From Paenibacillus sp. JZ16 (GTDB lineage Bacteria > Bacillota > Bacilli > Paenibacillales > Paenibacillaceae), in assembly GCF_015326965.1 (NCBI RefSeq), contig NZ_CP017659.1, positions 5,770,001-5,834,000 of the forward strand: a stretch of DNA of 64,000 nucleotides, given 5' to 3'. Made by a program: the position numbers and the translations under genes. This document shows positions 53,781-63,428 of the stretch, piece by piece; position 1 is the stretch's first letter, and the number at the start of each line of letters is the position of its first letter. A model generated the notes under the pieces. That model ran no database searches, was not told the DNA's origin, and saw only the letters and a program-made list of their open reading frames with translations.

Positions 53781-54671
53781 ATGCGTATAAGAAAGCAAAG
53801 TACATCGGATCTGATTTTTAATACGGTTAACTATTTATTCCTCATGTTGCTGTTAATTTTGACCGTCTATCCGTTTTATTATATTTTCATCTACTCGATT
53901 AGCGATTCCTTCGAAGCACAAAAAGGGGTGTATCTTTGGCCGGCAGGATTCTCATTGGAAAGCTACAGAGCCGCCTTTCAATTAAAGGGGATTACCGATG
54001 CAGCGATCATCTCCGTGCTTCGGACCATACTGGGAACGATGATCACGGTGTTGTGCAGCGCCTTCTTCGCTTATTTGATTACCAAGCGGGAGATGCCATT
54101 CCGCAAGCTGATTTATCGGTTCATATTAATTACCATGTACTTTAATGCCGGTTTTATCCCCTGGTATTTAACAATGAAAACATATGGACTGCAAAATAGC
54201 TTTCTCCTCTATATTATACCAAGCGCATTGGTCGGTTTTTATATTATTCTTATCAAGACGTTTATGGAGCAATTACCTCCTTCGTTGGAGGAGTCGGCGA
54301 AAATGGATGGCGCGAGTTATTTCAAAATTTTCACGCACATTGTATTTCCCTTGTCCATGCCGATTATCGCCACAATTACTGTATTTGCAGCCGTCGGACA
54401 GTGGAATACGTGGTTTGATAACTTCTTTTTGGTATCAGATCCAAAGCTCCAAACGCTGCAACTCTTGCTTTATAACTTCCTCAGCCAGACGAACAGTATA
54501 GCGGGAATGACAAGTGAGGAACTGACGCGTAACGGACAAGCAAGAGTGATGACGCCCCAATCGGTTCAGATGACGATTACGATGCTCGTTACCATGCCGA
54601 TTGTGATTGTCTATCCTTTTCTGCAGCGATTTTTTGTTAAAGGGATTATGCTCGGCGCGGTAAAGGGTTGA
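53781..54671 (+). CDS. Sugar ABC permease, LplC/YtcP family
   Basis: A 296-residue partner permease of the MalG/LplC class. The ATG at 53781 has AGGGAGG upstream; the frame begins at 53754 but lacks a site there. The EAA loop reads PPSLEESAKMDGASYFKIFT (about 175-195). It starts 30 bp after LplB-like and is the last gene before a terminator, closing a unit of receptor plus two permeases. Confidence 0.92.
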   Translation: MRIRKQSTSDLIFNTVNYLFLMLLLILTVYPFYYIFIYSISDSFEAQKGVYLWPAGFSLESYRAAFQLKGITDAAIISVLRTILGTMITVLCSAFFAYLITKREMPFRKLIYRFILITMYFNAGFIPWYLTMKTYGLQNSFLLYIIPSALVGFYIILIKTFMEQLPPSLEESAKMDGASYFKIFTHIVFPLSMPIIATITVFAAVGQWNTWFDNFFLVSDPKLQTLQLLLYNFLSQTNSIAGMTSEELTRNGQARVMTPQSVQMTITMLVTMPIVIVYPFLQRFFVKGIMLGAVKG

Positions 54672-54715
54672 TGTAGCTGTAAGGTCCCGGGCGGGCCGAT
54701 ACAAATGTGATTGAA

Positions 54716-54758
54716 GGGGTGTCCTAAAAGATCTTAGATCTGCGGGATGCCTTTTTTC
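54716..54758 (+). terminator. Terminator with AGATCTTAGATCT-type core
   Basis: Stem GGTGTCC / GGGATGCC (with G-U pairs) carrying an inner AGATC-TTA-GATCT arm and a T6 tail. In reverse complement the terminator at 10997-11052 has almost the same sequence, so this is a reused module. From 54760 to 55104 no gene is supported. Confidence 0.85.
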
Positions 54759-54993
54759 TGTTAGGGGATGCCTCCGTATTTGGATCGTTTCACTGAAACC
54801 CTCAGCGGACCTGTGATCCTGTCCACGAATTTCAACTCCATCACAATAAAATTCAACCCGTAAATCACTCTAAACCTAAATAGTTCAACTATACCGTAAA
54901 TTTCACCATTCTGCCTTATCGGCTTTGTTTTTAACATGGAATGAGCAGGAGACCTAGTCAACCTTCTAGCGAAAGGACTTACTACCGGTTTAT

Positions 54994-55007
54994 TGTGAGC
55001 GCTTTCC
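54994..55007. promoter_or_regulatory. cre-like site upstream of the second binding-protein gene
   Basis: TGTGAGCGCTTTCC matches 12 of 14 cre consensus positions and lies about 100 bp upstream of the gene at 55105, a common place for CcpA control. Confidence 0.45.
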
Positions 55008-55104
55008 TGGTAAAGGGAAAGAAGAAGCGAGGCAGGGAGGGATAGGGAGTTCATGCAAATGCAGTTCTAAGTAACGAACAATTCAATTATGGGGGGAAGC
55101 GCTT

Positions 55105-56486
55105 ATGAAGATTGCAAAGCAAGGGATCTTACTGCTGATGATCGCGATGTTTGTATTTACCTTGGCTGCCTGCAGTGGAGGAAGTACGAAGACGGTGGAA
55201 AAGGATGCTCCGATTGTTGAGGAAAACAAACCGGGCACCGATGTAGCAGTAGAACCTAAAGAGGAGCCTGTCCAAGAAGAAGCGGTTGCCGAAAATCCAG
55301 ACGAGTGGACGATGGATTTCGATCTGGGCGGACGTGAGATTGTAGTTACCGCTTGGTGGGACATTGCATTCGGAGATTCACCGCCGCATCAGGAGATCAA
55401 GGCAAATATCGAAGAGCTTCAGAAGAAACACAATTTTACAATCAAGTTCGTGACCACGCCGTATGCGTCAATGAAAGAGCAGGCCACAAGTTCGGCCTTA
55501 TCGGGCGAACCCTTTGCTGATGTCGTTCGTTTGGAACGAAGAGCACTGTTTCCGGGGATGGTGAGTTCAGGACTTATCACTCCGCTTGATGAGGTCATTG
55601 ATTTTAGCGGACCGGCCGCAAATTACATCGATCCGATGATTAAGGATCATGTAGGTACGTTTGGGGGACATCTGTATGGTTTTGAAAAAACGTACACGGA
55701 CTTTTCCGGAATTTATTACAACAAACAAATGCTGAAAGACGCCGGCATTAAGGATTTGCATGAATATGTGGCGGAAGACGATTGGAATTGGGAGGCCTTG
55801 CAAGAAATTGTAGGCAAAGTGACGAAGGGCGACACTTACGGACTCGCGGGAACAGAGCTTGCTGTGACGACACACGCGGTGGTATCCAACGGCTCAAACT
55901 TATTGGATGTGGATAAGGGGAAAGAAATGTTGTCCGATCCGCGCACGGTTGAGGCATTGACATTCGCCCAGGAGCTCGCCGGCAAATCCATGATCACAAA
56001 CGATCAAGCCGCAATAAAAACCTTGTTTACACAAGGCAAAATCCTAATGTATGTAGGTTTTCAATGGGAAGGGGAGGGCTTCATCAATGATTTGGGCGAA
56101 GACCTGGGGTTTGTTCAATTTCCGGTAGGCCCTAAGGGGACGGATACAAATCAGTCTCGAATCCGCCGAACTACTGGACCATTCTGAAGGGCACCCAAAA
56201 TCCGGAGGAGATTTTTTATATTATGTCTAAGATTTGGGATATCACCCCAACGGAGGAGTACAAAGGCCAGGATCGGCTGGAAAAATATTTCGCCGACGAG
56301 AAGGACATTGAGGCTGCAAAAATGATGATGGAATCGCCTCAGTATACGGTGATGAATCATGATCTGTTCCCGGACTGGAATGTGTACCAAATGCTTACCG
56401 AGCTTTACACCGAAAAATTAGCGCCCGCGACCATTGTAGAAACACATCGCCAAGTGCTGCAGGCGGTTCTGGATGATGCTCTGTAA
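55105..56486 (+). pseudogene. Sugar-binding lipoprotein gene with a single-base frameshift
   Basis: The first frame codes a signal with lipobox LAAC (Cys23), an acidic linker and most of a family-1 sugar-binding protein, ending off-frame at 56187 (SRIRRTTGPF). The next frame resumes within the same protein as SNPPNYWTILKGTQNPEEIF and runs to a stop at 56486. The join falls near 56152-56154, where one missing base would restore ...TDTNQ-VSNPPNYWTI. A full protein would have about 460 residues. It is either a recent inactivation or a sequencing error; the downstream genes of the cluster are intact. Confidence 0.85.
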
Positions 56487-56514
56487 CTTGTTTTGGTGGT
56501 ATTGAGGAATGGAA

Positions 56515-56550
56515 TAGCCGGCAACAACCGCTTCCTTTCGTTGCCGGCTA
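56515..56550 (+). terminator. Intercistronic hairpin without T-run
   Basis: A perfect 11-bp stem TAGCCGGCAAC / GTTGCCGGCTA with a 14-base loop. No T-run follows, so it is probably a processing or stabilising stem between the binding-protein gene and the large fusion gene rather than a true terminator. Confidence 0.6.
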
Positions 56551-56598
56551 ACCTTGCGTGAACGACATGACGAAATGGTGAAGAGGGTGGATGCACTT

Positions 56599-59559
56599 AT
56601 GCTCGGTTACTTATCTAGATTTCGAGGTCTTCTTATATTCCTCGTAATCCTCCTCGGGGTGGGTTGGTGGTTTCTCAGGGATAGTACAGCCGATAGCCAC
56701 CCAGGTCAGCGGATCGAGTTAGAAGGATTGCAGACCTTTGCAGAAAACAGCTATCAAAACTATATGAATTTACATCGCCGTAACGCGCGGCCTAATACGA
56801 GCATACAAATTGAGGGCGAACATTACAGCCATGCACCAGACGGATCTTCAATCGTTTCAAATCTTATGGATATGAACGGGAAGGCGTTAATGTCAGAAGA
56901 GACCGGGGAGGTAACATGGACATTTCATGTGGAAGAGGAAGGCTTGTATAACATAGGGATTCGTTATTATACCGTGGAGGGGAAGAGCTCTGCAATTGAA
57001 CGGGAACTACGGATCAACGGCCAGCTGCCTTTTCAGGGAGCGGAATCTTTCATTTTTGATCGTGTTTGGATGAACGAACAAATGGAGTTTGAGCGGGATA
57101 ACCGGGATAACGAATTACGTCCAAGCCAGATCGAATTTCCAACCTGGCAAGAATCATCCTTCAAAGATCCGAATGGCTTATACGAGAAGCCGTTTTTGTT
57201 TTATTTTCCAAAAGGAGAAAACACGCTAACCTTGGTATCGCTGCGCGAACCGATGGTGATTGATTATATCAAGATTTACCAAGAGGAAGAAGCACCGACT
57301 TATGCTGAAGTCCAGAGCACCTATGAGGATATGAAGAGCAATTCCCCCGCAGATGAGGTGCTGATTAAAGTGCAGGGGGAACATGCTCTGTATAAATCTT
57401 CCCCGACGCTGTATCCGTTTCCTGATCGTACCTCACCATCCTCGGAACCCTACAGCGTCTCCAAGACCCGTATGAATGTAATCGGGGGTCAAAACTGGCG
57501 AATGCCAGGTCAATGGATGGAATGGCAGGTAGACATCCCGAAAGATGGTTTATACCAGATCGCTTTCAAGGTTAAGCAAAACTTGGTGAGAGGGATGTAT
57601 TCAAACCGGAAGCTTTATATAGATGGAGAAGTGCCGTTTCAGGAAGTGAACAGCATCCCTTTTTATTATGATGCGGACTATCAAACCATTACCCTGGGTG
57701 ACGAAAAGGAGCCCTACCTGTTTCATCTGACCAAAGGGCTGCATACCATCAAGCTGGAAGTGAACCTGGGAGACGTAGCCTCTTTAATTCGTACCACGGA
57801 ATCCAGTGTCCTTGAACTCAATGCCATCTACCGGAAAATCCTCATGATTACTTCGGAGAATCCCGACCCTTACCGAGATTATCAGCTCGAGCGAAGAATC
57901 CCCGGCATGATCGAGGATTTTAAGAAGCAGCGCGATATTTTATATACCGTTGCAGAGACGTTACGCGATATAACAGGGGAAAAAAGTGATAAGACCGCAA
58001 TCCTCTACACACTGTCCAGGCAATTGGATGAGATGGCACAAAACCCTCATACGGTTGCGCAGCGGTTAGATCAATTCAAGATTAATATCGGCTCTCTGGG
58101 AACCTGGCTGCTGACGATCCGTGAAATGCCGCTGCAGATGGATTATATGATCGTTGCATCCAAGGATGCGAAGCTGCCCGCTGCGAATCGCCCGCTACAC
58201 GCCAAGATCGGCCATGAGTTGGGTTCGTTCTGGTACTCCTTTATTGAAGATTACAACACAATCGGTAACGCGGGTGAAGAAGGCCAGCAAAGCATTACAG
58301 TCTGGATTGGAACTGGACGTGATCAGGCCCAGGTAATGAAGGAAATGATCGATGATCGATTTACTTCAAAGACGGGCATCCATGTGGATTTAAAGCTGGT
58401 TGATATCAAATCGCTTCTATCGGCTACTCTGGCCGGACAGGGACCGGATGTCGCTATGGAAATCGGCATTGCAGATCCGGTGAATTATGCGATGCGCAAT
58501 GCAGCTTACGATATCAGCCGATTCCCGGACTTTAAGGAAGTTAGCGAGCGGTTCCGACCAAGTGCGCTCGAGCCATTTCAGTTTAATGGGGGTGTCTATG
58601 CGCTGCCCGAACAGCAGTTGTTCAGTATGTTATTTTACCGCAAGGATATTCTGGCCGAACTTAATTTGAACATACCGGATACATGGGATGATGTATACGC
58701 CATGATTCCCGAGCTGCAGAAGCGGAATATGAATTTTGGCCTGCCTATTCAGGAACAGATGGCCACGATGACGCCAAATGAGACGTTCTCCATGCTTTTG
58801 TTCCAAACAGACGGAAACTACTACGAGGGGGAAGGCGAAAGAAGCGCCTTGGATCATGAAAACTCCATGCAAGCCTTTAGTCGATGGACCGATTTTTACA
58901 CCAGCTATAAGTTTCCGCTTCAGTATGATTTCATGAATCGTTTTCGTCTTGGCGAAATGCCGATCGGCATTGCCCCCTATAATATGTATAACTTACTGAC
59001 GGTGGCTGGTCCTGAAATCCGCGGACTATGGGACTTTACCGTAGTTCCTGGCACTCCGGGAGAGCATGGAGAAATCCGCCGGGAGGTCGCTAGCAGCGGA
59101 ACATCGGTTATGATGCTGGAACAGGCCAAGAATAAGGAAGCTTCCTGGGCGTTTATGAAATGGTGGACGGAGAAAGATACGCAAATCAGGTTCGGCCGCG
59201 AAATGGAGAGCCTTATGGGGGCCGCTGCCAGGTATCCGACTGCGAATATCGAGGCGCTCGAGGAGCTGCCGTGGCCGGTTAAGGATTACAGGAATCTGGA
59301 GAAACAATGGCAATGGGTCCGGGCCATTCCTGAAGTGCCTGGAGGATACTTTACCGGACGGCATCTGGATAATGCCTTCCGTAAAGTGGTCAATCTTGGG
59401 GAGAACCCACGCGAAGCGCTTTATGATCACGTGTCAGTTATTAATAATGAAATCGCAATCAAACGTTTGGAATTCGGATTGAGTGAAGGAACAGGAGGGC
59501 CTACCAATGCAACCAACGACGAATCAGGAAGTCGAACCAAAAGGACGGATCAGCCGTAG
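56599..59559 (+). CDS. Membrane-anchored large substrate-binding fusion protein
   Basis: A 986-residue protein, about twice the length of usual binding proteins. One uncleaved helix at residues 10-28 (GLLIFLVILLGVGWWFL) is followed by two similar beta-rich carbohydrate-binding-like domains (about 60-240, ITVEGEHY-type IEGEHYSHAPD; and 245-430, VQGEHALYKSSPT). A helical link (430-540) leads to a family-1 binding domain (about 560-940; VWIGTGRDQAQVMKEMIDDR). I use the ATG at 56599 (GAGGGTGG upstream); a TTG at 56554 is possible. It probably delivers bound polysaccharide fragments to the permeases at 59507 and 60468. Confidence 0.82.
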   Translation: MLGYLSRFRGLLIFLVILLGVGWWFLRDSTADSHPGQRIELEGLQTFAENSYQNYMNLHRRNARPNTSIQIEGEHYSHAPDGSSIVSNLMDMNGKALMSEETGEVTWTFHVEEEGLYNIGIRYYTVEGKSSAIERELRINGQLPFQGAESFIFDRVWMNEQMEFERDNRDNELRPSQIEFPTWQESSFKDPNGLYEKPFLFYFPKGENTLTLVSLREPMVIDYIKIYQEEEAPTYAEVQSTYEDMKSNSPADEVLIKVQGEHALYKSSPTLYPFPDRTSPSSEPYSVSKTRMNVIGGQNWRMPGQWMEWQVDIPKDGLYQIAFKVKQNLVRGMYSNRKLYIDGEVPFQEVNSIPFYYDADYQTITLGDEKEPYLFHLTKGLHTIKLEVNLGDVASLIRTTESSVLELNAIYRKILMITSENPDPYRDYQLERRIPGMIEDFKKQRDILYTVAETLRDITGEKSDKTAILYTLSRQLDEMAQNPHTVAQRLDQFKINIGSLGTWLLTIREMPLQMDYMIVASKDAKLPAANRPLHAKIGHELGSFWYSFIEDYNTIGNAGEEGQQSITVWIGTGRDQAQVMKEMIDDRFTSKTGIHVDLKLVDIKSLLSATLAGQGPDVAMEIGIADPVNYAMRNAAYDISRFPDFKEVSERFRPSALEPFQFNGGVYALPEQQLFSMLFYRKDILAELNLNIPDTWDDVYAMIPELQKRNMNFGLPIQEQMATMTPNETFSMLLFQTDGNYYEGEGERSALDHENSMQAFSRWTDFYTSYKFPLQYDFMNRFRLGEMPIGIAPYNMYNLLTVAGPEIRGLWDFTVVPGTPGEHGEIRREVASSGTSVMMLEQAKNKEASWAFMKWWTEKDTQIRFGREMESLMGAAARYPTANIEALEELPWPVKDYRNLEKQWQWVRAIPEVPGGYFTGRHLDNAFRKVVNLGENPREALYDHVSVINNEIAIKRLEFGLSEGTGGPTNATNDESGSRTKRTDQP

Positions 59560-60460
59560 GCCGGATGCTCCATCCTTGCTGAATCGTATGTGGGCGATGC
59601 GGCACTCCTATATATTAATGGGACCTTATATGCTGCTATTCTTTCTGTTTACGGTTCTGCCTGTAACGCTCTCGCTGGCGGTAAGTTTCACCAGTTTTAA
59701 CCTGCTTGAATTCCCCAAGTGGGTCGGCTGGAGCAACTATACGCGTTTATTTCTCGATGATGAGGTCTTTCTGATTGCGATCAAGAATACCTTTTTGTTC
59801 GCGTTTATTACGGGCCCCGTAAGTTATATCGCCTGTTTCCTGTTTGCGTGGTTAATTAATGAATTGCCAACCAAGCTTCGTGCCCTAATGACCTTGATTT
59901 TTTATGCTCCGTCTATTTCAGGTAACGTTTTCTTTATTTGGCTGATTATGTTCTCAGGAGACGGCTACGGCTACGTGAACGGGTTTTTAATGAAGCTGGG
60001 TGTTATTCTCGAGCCTATTCAATGGCTGCAGGATGAGCGTTATGTACTGTGGATTGTCATGCTCGTTCAGCTGTGGCTCAGCTTGGGGGTAAGTTTCCTC
60101 GCTTTCATCGCCGGCCTGCAGTCGATCGACCGGACATTATTCGAAGCGGGCTCGGTGGACGGTATCCGCAATCGTTGGCAGGAACTGTGGTATATTACCC
60201 TGCCATCCATGCGTCCACAACTTCTGTTCGGCGCGGTGATCCAGATTTCATCCTCTTTTGCCATTGCTGAGGTGTCTATTGCATTAGCTGGTTTCCCTAG
60301 TGTTAACTATGCAGCTCATACCGTTGTGACCCATTTAATGGACTATGGCTCCATTCGGTTTGAAATGGGCTATGCATCAGCGATTGCAACAGTTTTGTTT
60401 GTCATCATGGTAGGCACCAATGTAATCGTTCAGAAACTTCTTAGGAAAGTGGGGGAGTAG
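59507..60460 (+). CDS. Sugar ABC permease, MalF/UgpA type
   Basis: A 317-residue permease. The ATG at 59507 follows AGGAGGG (59494-59500) and lies inside the end of the preceding gene, so translation is coupled (53-bp overlap). Coupling loop FEAGSVDGIRNRWQELWYIT (about 210-230). First of two permeases next to the large binding fusion. No ATPase gene is nearby. Confidence 0.92.
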   Translation: MQPTTNQEVEPKGRISRRPDAPSLLNRMWAMRHSYILMGPYMLLFFLFTVLPVTLSLAVSFTSFNLLEFPKWVGWSNYTRLFLDDEVFLIAIKNTFLFAFITGPVSYIACFLFAWLINELPTKLRALMTLIFYAPSISGNVFFIWLIMFSGDGYGYVNGFLMKLGVILEPIQWLQDERYVLWIVMLVQLWLSLGVSFLAFIAGLQSIDRTLFEAGSVDGIRNRWQELWYITLPSMRPQLLFGAVIQISSSFAIAEVSIALAGFPSVNYAAHTVVTHLMDYGSIRFEMGYASAIATVLFVIMVGTNVIVQKLLRKVGE

Positions 60461-60467
60461 GTCCTAA

Positions 60468-61334
60468 ATGAGCGCAATGGCAGCTAGTTCCAAAAAAAGG
60501 TTGAGCCGCTCGCTGGTCGGTGACGTTACCATTTTTATTTTTCTCGGCATGTTCGGGGCTTTTATGGCACTGCCCCTTGTATACACGATTAACAATGCCT
60601 TCAAACCTTTGGATGAGTTGTTCTTGTTCCCGCCGAAATTTTTGGTGCGCAACCCCACGCTGGATAATTTTTTCGATTTATTTCATCTGATGGCCGATTC
60701 CTGGGTGCCGTTCACACGTTATGTGTTTAATACGGTGCTTATCACAGCAGCAGGAACAGTGGGGCACGTCGTACTGGCTTCCGCAGCGGCTTATCCGCTG
60801 GCTAAACACAGATTTCCAGGGTCCAAGGTGCTGTTCACCATTGTAGTCCTGTCTCTAATGTTCTCACAGCATGTTACCGCGGTTCCTAACTATGTCATTA
60901 TGTCCTGGTTAGGCTGGATAGACAGCTACATTGCTATTATCGCGCCGGCGCTCGCAGCTTCCCTCGGACTGTATCTGATGAAACAATTCATGGAACAAAT
61001 TCCTGATGCCCTGCTTGAAGCAGCGAAGATCGACGGTGCCAGCGAGTACCGTATTTTTTGGCAGATCGTGATGCCCTTAGTAAAGCCGGCATGGCTGACG
61101 CTTGTCATATTGCTGTTTCAGGTATTATGGGGAACCGACGGCGGTAATTTTATTTACAGCGAAGAGTTAAAAACGATGAATTATGCCTTAAGTCAAATAC
61201 TGGCTGGCGGTATTGTGCGGGCGGGTCCGGGTGCTTTTGTCGCTTTGCTGATGATGTCTGTGCCCATCACCATCTTTGTGATTTCCCAGAGCAACATTAT
61301 TGAGACGATGGCCAGCTCAGGAATGAAGGAGTGA
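60468..61334 (+). CDS. Sugar ABC permease, MalG/UgpE type
   Basis: A 288-residue partner permease starting 7 bp after the previous stop. Coupling loop PDALLEAAKIDGASEYRIFW (about 180-200). Helix 1 at about 22-44. Together with the gene at 59507 it forms the second transmembrane pair of this region. Confidence 0.92.
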   Translation: MSAMAASSKKRLSRSLVGDVTIFIFLGMFGAFMALPLVYTINNAFKPLDELFLFPPKFLVRNPTLDNFFDLFHLMADSWVPFTRYVFNTVLITAAGTVGHVVLASAAAYPLAKHRFPGSKVLFTIVVLSLMFSQHVTAVPNYVIMSWLGWIDSYIAIIAPALAASLGLYLMKQFMEQIPDALLEAAKIDGASEYRIFWQIVMPLVKPAWLTLVILLFQVLWGTDGGNFIYSEELKTMNYALSQILAGGIVRAGPGAFVALLMMSVPITIFVISQSNIIETMASSGMKE

Positions 61335-61338
61335 GAGC

Positions 61339-62802
61339 GTGAAAGGATATTTCCCCAAGGTCAGGTTATCCGCCGCGCTGTTATTGATCCTATCTATGGT
61401 GACATCGACAGGGGCGGTCTCATATGCCCAAGCCCCGTACGTGGGGTACAATTATTCCTCCAAGGGAGAAACGATCCCTGCCCCTGTCGCCTATAAACCG
61501 GATCGTGTCATAAGCGGCACCGCGGCTGGAACCGGAAGTTTCAATCAGCCTAAAGATATATTCGTGTCTCAGGACAGGCAAATCTATATTGCGGATACTG
61601 GAAATTCGCGGATTGTGGTGTTGAATGAACGATTTGAATACATTCGGGAGGTATCCGAATTCGACCATTCCGGGAGAACGGATACGTTTCAAGCGCCGAG
61701 CGGGATCTATGTAACGGAGAACAAGGACATGTATGTTGCGGATACGGAGAACCATCGGGTTGTTCATTTGGACGACGCAGGAAAGCTGGTTCAGATCATA
61801 GAATCGCCTGAATCGGAAATTTTGATCGATAACTTTGTGTTTCTTCCCCTAAAGGTGGCTGTAGATAAGGCAAAGCGCGTATATGTCGTGGCGCAGGGGA
61901 CATTTGACGGAATCATGGAATTTGATGGGGATGGCAAATTTACCGGGTTTACCGGCACGAACCGGGTCCGCTTCAATATGGCAGACTACTTCTGGAAGAT
62001 GATTGCGACCCAGGCGCAGCGTGACCGGATGCGGCTGTTCATCCCGACAGAATATACGAATCTGGATCTGGATGAGAACGGGTTTATCTATACAACAAAC
62101 TCCGACGCAAATACGGCGGTACCGATCAAGAGATTGAATCCCACCGGGATCGACGTGCTGCGCAGAGAAGGGTATTGGGTCCCGTCGGGCGATCTAAAAT
62201 TCCTTCCTGTCGGTGAACACAGCGGGCCCTCCCTGTTTACGGATATCGCGGTCGGAAACAGCGGGATGTACAGCGCTTTGGATGTGAAGCGCGGGAAAAT
62301 ATTCACATACGACTGGGACGGGAATTTGCTGTATATCTTCGGCAAAATGGGAGAGCAGGTCGGTACATTTCAAACGCCTTCGGCCATCGATTATTTAGGG
62401 GATTCGATTCTTGTGCTTGACCGTGCGTTAAACCATATAACGGTATTTCATGAGACACCGATCGGTAGGTTGATTAATCAAGCTGTGAAGGGACATTTCA
62501 AGGGAGACGATGAGTTGTCAGCAGAGCTGTGGAACCGGGTTGTGGAATACGATGCGAATTATGAAATTGCATATATCGGGATCAGCAAGGCGCTGCTCAG
62601 AAAAGGATTGAATAAAGAAGCAACGGAGTATGCCAAGCTTGGCATGGACAAAGGCAATTATTCCAAGGTATTCAAGCGGCACCGGAAGGATGTTCTAAGA
62701 GAGCATCTCGGCAGCATCTTGTCCCTGTCCATCGCCGTTATCGCCGGAATCATCATCCAAAGAACCATCAAAAGAAAGAGGAGGAAGACCTATCATGCGT
62801 AA
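61339..62802 (+). CDS. Secreted/membrane-anchored NHL-repeat protein
   Basis: A 487-residue protein starting with GTG (AAGGAG upstream). The signal peptide (about 1-32) precedes an NHL-type beta-propeller (about 60-360) with repeats of the FNQPKDIFVSQDRQIYIADT-NSRIVVL kind and FQTPSAIDYLGDSILVLDRA. A TPR-like helical segment (390-450) and a C-terminal helix with basic tail (SIAVIAGIIIQRTIKRKRRK) follow. It is thus an outside-facing propeller anchored at its C-terminus. It lies between permeases and a Yip1-like gene in an operon; a role in assembling or gating the transporter is inference only. Confidence 0.82.
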   Translation: MKGYFPKVRLSAALLLILSMVTSTGAVSYAQAPYVGYNYSSKGETIPAPVAYKPDRVISGTAAGTGSFNQPKDIFVSQDRQIYIADTGNSRIVVLNERFEYIREVSEFDHSGRTDTFQAPSGIYVTENKDMYVADTENHRVVHLDDAGKLVQIIESPESEILIDNFVFLPLKVAVDKAKRVYVVAQGTFDGIMEFDGDGKFTGFTGTNRVRFNMADYFWKMIATQAQRDRMRLFIPTEYTNLDLDENGFIYTTNSDANTAVPIKRLNPTGIDVLRREGYWVPSGDLKFLPVGEHSGPSLFTDIAVGNSGMYSALDVKRGKIFTYDWDGNLLYIFGKMGEQVGTFQTPSAIDYLGDSILVLDRALNHITVFHETPIGRLINQAVKGHFKGDDELSAELWNRVVEYDANYEIAYIGISKALLRKGLNKEATEYAKLGMDKGNYSKVFKRHRKDVLREHLGSILSLSIAVIAGIIIQRTIKRKRRKTYHA

Positions 62803-63415
62803 AGAACTGCTGCTGTTCCCATTCCATGTTATGGTCAGACCCTTCTCCGGCTTTTGGGATCTCAAATATGATGATATGGGGAACTTGAGGATCGCGGGCG
62901 CTATTGTGTTTTTAGTTTTTATGAGCGTCGTCATTCAACATCAGTATGGGGGCTACATCTTCAATAATCTGAATGCTGATGAATTTAACAGTCTAGTACA
63001 AATGCGTAATGTGCTGCTTCCTTATTTTCTGTGGTGTATCGCGAACTGGTCCTTAACCACATTGATGGACGGCGAAGGGAACTTTTCGGAAATTTGCATG
63101 GTCACTGCCTATGCCTTGCTGCCCATTGCAGTGATACTCATACCTAATACAATCTTAAGCAATGTAATTACCCAGGAAGAAAGTGTGTTTTACTATTTCT
63201 TCAACGGGGTTGCGGCTGTATGGTTTCTCTTCTTGCTCTTCGTCGGTACCATGACGGTTCATCAATACACCGTTACCAAAACGCTGGTTACCATCTTTCT
63301 TACATTGGTAGGAATGGCTTTTCTCTTATTCCTTGGGTTACTTTTTTTTAGCCTGATCCAGCAAATGTACTCATTCGTGTTTACCATCTATCAAGAGATA
63401 CAATTTCGGAACTGA
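62795..63415 (+). CDS. Yip1-like integral membrane protein
   Basis: A 206-residue protein with about five hydrophobic helices and the opening PFHVMVRPFSGFWDLKYDD typical of bacterial Yip1-family proteins. It overlaps the NHL gene by 8 bp (62795-62802), showing tight coupling. Function is unknown; it sits between the NHL protein and the next gene in the transporter operon. Confidence 0.78.
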   Translation: MRKELLLFPFHVMVRPFSGFWDLKYDDMGNLRIAGAIVFLVFMSVVIQHQYGGYIFNNLNADEFNSLVQMRNVLLPYFLWCIANWSLTTLMDGEGNFSEICMVTAYALLPIAVILIPNTILSNVITQEESVFYYFFNGVAAVWFLFLLFVGTMTVHQYTVTKTLVTIFLTLVGMAFLLFLGLLFFSLIQQMYSFVFTIYQEIQFRN

Positions 63416-63428
63416 GGGAGTGCAGCAG

